A stretch of 15,900 bases of DNA, taken from the NCBI GenBank assembly GCA_050123375.1, contig JASFHF010000041.1, forward strand, positions 1 through 15,900. Direction: 5' to 3'. Below, in pieces: positions 13,505 to 15,900 of the stretch. The notes below the pieces were generated by a model, which had not been told where the DNA came from, ran no database searches, and saw only the letters and a program-made list of their open reading frames with translations. Every line of letters begins with the position of its first letter. Within the stretch, counting starts at the first letter, position 1. This DNA comes from JASFHF01 sp050123375 (GTDB lineage: Bacteria; Pseudomonadota; Gammaproteobacteria; UBA12402). The position numbers and the translations under genes were made by a program.

Positions 13505-14710
13505 CTAATTTGTATTTACTGATCCTTCCAATTCCACTTTTTCGATCTTATTAAAGTGCGCGGTGATTTTTTTAGCTGAGGCGTGGACTTCATCAACATC
13601 TTTATAAGCCAGATTAATATGTTGCGCCAAGTTATTCATTCTTTTCTCAAATCTGCCGAAATTTTCTGATAATTTTCCGAGATGTTCCTGGATAATGTGT
13701 ACTTGTTTGCGGGTGGCTTCGTCTTTTAATACAGCGCGGGCTGTGGTTAAAATTGCCATGGTGGTAGTAGGAGAGGTTATCCATACATTAGCTTTGTGTG
13801 CGGTATCAACCAATTCAGGAAAATTTGCATGTATTTCAGCAAATACTGCTTCGGCAGGAACAAACATCATCGCGCCATTTGAGGTTTCACCAGTAATGAT
13901 ATATTTGTTTGAGATATCCTGAATATGTTTTTTAATGTCTAAAGTAAATTGCTTGCGTGCGATAGTTTTGTTAGCAGATGAAGTTTTGGTGTCGATCATT
14001 TGGCGGTAACTTTCTAATGGAAACTTTGCGTCAATTGCGACATTGCCAGTTGGTTGAGGCAAAAAAATCATGCAGTCAACACGCTTACCATTACTTAAAG
14101 TATGTTGTAAAGCAAAAGCTTTTTCCGGCAGCATATTGCGAATCATAGCGGATAATTGAACTTCACCAAAAGCGCCGCGTGAACGTTTATCAGTTAAAAC
14201 TTCTTGTAAACTAACTACATTGGTAGATAGTTCGGTAATTTTCTTCTGTGCTTCATCGATTAATGCTAAACGTTTTACTACGTCGGTAAAAGTTTCGGTG
14301 GTTTTTTCAAATCCTTCAGTGAGCCGTTTTTCCACTTGGCCGCTGATTTCCTTGAGTTTTTGACTGGTTTCGTCACGCATGCTGCTCATATTTTTTTGTA
14401 GACTATCCTGCAGAATTTTTAAAGTTTCTAATTGACGTTCATCAAATTTAGTTCGGTGTTGATGCAAAGATTGTTGTGTAGCTTCTTTAAATTCAGCTAA
14501 AGTGCGTTGCAGTTGCAATTTGTTATCGGCAAATTGTTCAAGCAATTTTTCGCGGTTCTCCTGGCTAAGTTTGCGGATTAAATCATCGCTGTCATTAATG
14601 CGCTTTAATAATCGGTATTTGGTATTTTGCTGCAAAATAACCCATAGAATTAGCGCAATCAAGATACTACAAAGGGGAATAAATAACCAAATTATGTTTG
14701 TTATGTTCAT
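13505..14710 (-). CDS. rmuC: DNA recombination protein RmuC
   Basis: RmuC is a membrane-tethered protein with a PD-(D/E)XK-like nuclease-type domain that limits recombination at inverted repeats in E. coli. The 401 residues begin with one transmembrane helix (about 6-26). A long coiled coil follows (about 36-175, rich in Gln, Glu and Lys). The RmuC domain (about 178-355) carries RGAFGEVQLSAMIRNMLP, VDCMIFLP and AIDAKFPLESYRQMID, whose Asp and Lys are nuclease-like residues. The tail has RKQVHIIQEHLGKL and the conserved FGRFEKRMNNLAQHI. The ribosome site is weak; TATAAT directly abuts the ATG and cannot be its promoter, but another TATAAT (14742-14747) would allow a 24-base leader. Given its role at inverted repeats, its presence in a palindrome-rich genome is suggestive. 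Confidence 0.93.
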   Translation of the reverse strand: MNITNIIWLFIPLCSILIALILWVILQQNTKYRLLKRINDSDDLIRKLSQENREKLLEQFADNKLQLQRTLAEFKEATQQSLHQHRTKFDERQLETLKILQDSLQKNMSSMRDETSQKLKEISGQVEKRLTEGFEKTTETFTDVVKRLALIDEAQKKITELSTNVVSLQEVLTDKRSRGAFGEVQLSAMIRNMLPEKAFALQHTLSNGKRVDCMIFLPQPTGNVAIDAKFPLESYRQMIDTKTSSANKTIARKQFTLDIKKHIQDISNKYIITGETSNGAMMFVPAEAVFAEIHANFPELVDTAHKANVWITSPTTTMAILTTARAVLKDEATRKQVHIIQEHLGKLSENFGRFEKRMNNLAQHINLAYKDVDEVHASAKKITAHFNKIEKVELEGSVNTN

Positions 14711-14753
14711 ATTATACTCAAATTTAGATTTATAATTTTAAATTATATCATAA

Positions 14754-14919
14754 GGGGACGGAGCTTTACATGATTACAAAGTATGAAGTAGGCGGGACGT
14801 GAGCTATTACATAATTACAAAGCCTTGTTTGTTGCTTTGTAATCATGTAAAGCTCCGTCCCTTAAATAAACTAGCTAATTATCCCGTAACCATGTGTGAA
14901 GCTCCGTCCCTCAATGTTA
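14754..14919. repeat. Palindromic repeat element, copy F (stacked half-copies)
   Basis: A complete copy lies at 14793-14867: GCGGGACGTGAGCTATTACA, loop core CCTTGTTTGTTGC and the arm ending CTCCGTCCC. It is preceded by a left half (GGGGACGGAGCTTTACATGA from 14754) and followed by a right half ending GAAGCTCCGTCCCTCAATG. This suggests repeated insertion at the same place. The element fills most of the gap between divergent rmuC and the GH130 gene. Confidence 0.85.
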
Positions 14920-14926
14920 TTTACAG

Positions 14927-14954
14927 TTGACTAAACCTGGTTTTCAGCGATAAT
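14927..14954 (+). promoter_or_regulatory. Sigma-70-like promoter of the GH130 gene, possibly leaderless
   Basis: TTGACT (14927-14932) and GATAAT (14949-14954) are separated by 16 bases, each with one mismatch to consensus. Transcription would start near 14961, which is the first base of the ATG. No ribosome site is visible before the ATGATG start. The promoter abuts the end of repeat copy F. Confidence 0.55.
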
Positions 14955-14960
14955 TAATAT

Positions 14961-15900
14961 ATGATGAAGGATAATATTCGTAGGATCACGATAAAGGATG
15001 AAGGTGTTCTGTTGGAAGCAACAGAGCTTGCGTTTGAAAACGAAGCGGTTTTAAATCCTACTTGTGTAGCGATTGGTCCGGTAGTTCACATGTTTTATCG
15101 TGCAGTCAGTAAAGATCAAATGATATCTAGTATTGGTTATGCCCAATTAGTAGACAACAAAATAATTTATCGTGCTGAAAAACCAATTTTACAACCAGAG
15201 CATGATTATGAAAAAATGGGCATCGAAGATCCGCGTATTACTTATCTTGAGGGTACATATTATCTTTTTTATACAGCATACGACGGTAAAAATGCTCGAG
15301 TCGCTTATGCTTCTTCATCCGATTTAAAAACTTTTACTAAACATGGTTTAACTGTTCCACCGTTAACTTATGGTGAGGCGGAAAAATATTTTTGTTTACA
15401 TTCGGATGCGGCAGCTAGATTAAGCTTGTATAAAAAACGGTATAAATTTCGTTTAGAACCAGATGCAAAATTGTGGGAAAAAGATGCATTTTTATTTCCG
15501 CGAAAAATTAATGGCCATTATGCTATGGTAATACGGATTTTACCGGGCATTCAGGTTATTTATTTTGATGATCATAATGATTTAAAAAAACATGCTTATT
15601 GGTATAGGTATCTGAATGATTTGGATGATTATGTAATTATGGAGCCTAAATTTGTGTTTGAGCATAAACACATTGGAGGTGGTTGTACGCCGATCGAAAC
15701 CAAAGAAGGTTGGCTGATGATTTATCATGCGGTTGAGGATACGCCTGAAGGTAATATTTATTATGGTTGTGCCGCATTATTAGATCTTGATGATCCTACT
15801 AAAGTTATTGGCCGTTTGAGTTATCCGTTGCTTGAACCAAAAGCCCCATGGGAACAAAAAGGAGATGTTAATAACGTTATATTTCCTACGGGAACACATT
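14961..15900 (+). CDS. GH130 family beta-mannoside phosphorylase (3' end beyond window)
   Basis: GH130 enzymes cleave beta-linked mannosides with phosphate, releasing mannose 1-phosphate; some members act on N-glycan core pieces. I translated 313 codons, open to the window end. Family marks are NPTCV near residue 32, MGIEDPRI (about 86-93, carrying the catalytic Asp), TAYDGKNARVAYASS (about 105-119), EKDAFLFPRKINGHYAM and HIGGGCTPIETKEGW, then IYHAVEDTPEGNIYYG. The spacing follows the five-bladed propeller pattern of the family. A stretch around 135-170 (EAEKYFCLHSDAAARLSLYK) looks unusual to me. The start ATGATG has no ribosome site. Substrate is undetermined: mannosyl-glucose, mannooligosaccharide and chitobiose-mannose phosphorylases share these motifs. 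The gene is partial only because the window ends. Confidence 0.85.
   Translation, partial: MMKDNIRRITIKDEGVLLEATELAFENEAVLNPTCVAIGPVVHMFYRAVSKDQMISSIGYAQLVDNKIIYRAEKPILQPEHDYEKMGIEDPRITYLEGTYYLFYTAYDGKNARVAYASSSDLKTFTKHGLTVPPLTYGEAEKYFCLHSDAAARLSLYKKRYKFRLEPDAKLWEKDAFLFPRKINGHYAMVIRILPGIQVIYFDDHNDLKKHAYWYRYLNDLDDYVIMEPKFVFEHKHIGGGCTPIETKEGWLMIYHAVEDTPEGNIYYGCAALLDLDDPTKVIGRLSYPLLEPKAPWEQKGDVNNVIFPTGTH

Noticed and set aside
14711..14716. TATAAT directly before the rmuC ATG as its promoter
   Set aside because: Transcription would begin inside the coding region; the next ATG is far downstream.
1..15900. Defence island, toxin-antitoxin pair, prophage or retron
   Set aside because: No reverse transcriptase, nuclease-effector pair, integrase or phage structural gene is visible. 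The small helical operon and IFYP peptides have no defence motif.

Overview
The window is AT-rich and compact. It carries a gammaproteobacterial housekeeping neighbourhood: a FimV-like gene, truA, accD, folC, dedD (SPOR) and cvpA in that order, plus fabI, plsC, lpxH, rmuC and two L,D-transpeptidases. Gene order, low GC and the loss of trpFBA and purF from the usual cluster suggest a small-genome, possibly host-associated gammaproteobacterium. A Legionellales-like organism is my best guess, but it is an inference from style and not proven.

Layout. 1-1026: a palindromic repeat, then fabI on the minus strand. 1186-1509: two small tandem genes whose peptides start alike. 1591-1943: a GC-rich REP-like hairpin, a 59-residue 2[4Fe-4S] ferredoxin and a short hairpin. 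1961-8531: a plus-strand run of plsC, a shortened fimV, truA, accD, folC, dedD, cvpA and a flavoprotein with a four-cysteine motif. 8581-10322, minus strand: a secreted SnoaL-like protein, a 171-bp MITE-like element and two unrecognised helical proteins. 10481-13285: a YkuD_2-type L,D-transpeptidase (minus), then lpxH and an ErfK/YbiS-type L,D-transpeptidase (plus). 13505-15900: rmuC (minus), then a GH130 mannoside phosphorylase cut by the window end.

The genes mostly serve the cell envelope: fatty-acid synthesis (fabI, accD), phospholipid (plsC), lipid A (lpxH), peptidoglycan cross-linking (two L,D-transpeptidases), septal murein binding (SPOR protein) and the FimV-like polar/envelope protein. 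The ferredoxin and the iron-sulfur-flavoprotein-like gene could form an electron-transfer pair, but they are 6 kb apart and this is only a hypothesis.

The most distinctive feature is a dense family of long palindromes, at least six loci in 15.9 kb. They share a loop core (GCAACAAACAWGGC or its complement) while the stem arms differ between copies but stay self-complementary. They lie mostly at gene 3' ends, and one supplies the fimV stop codon. A related perfect 30-bp palindrome supplies the folC stop codon next to a hairpin that covers the dedD ribosome binding site. I see no CRISPR array, tRNA, rRNA, complete insertion sequence or recognisable defence system.
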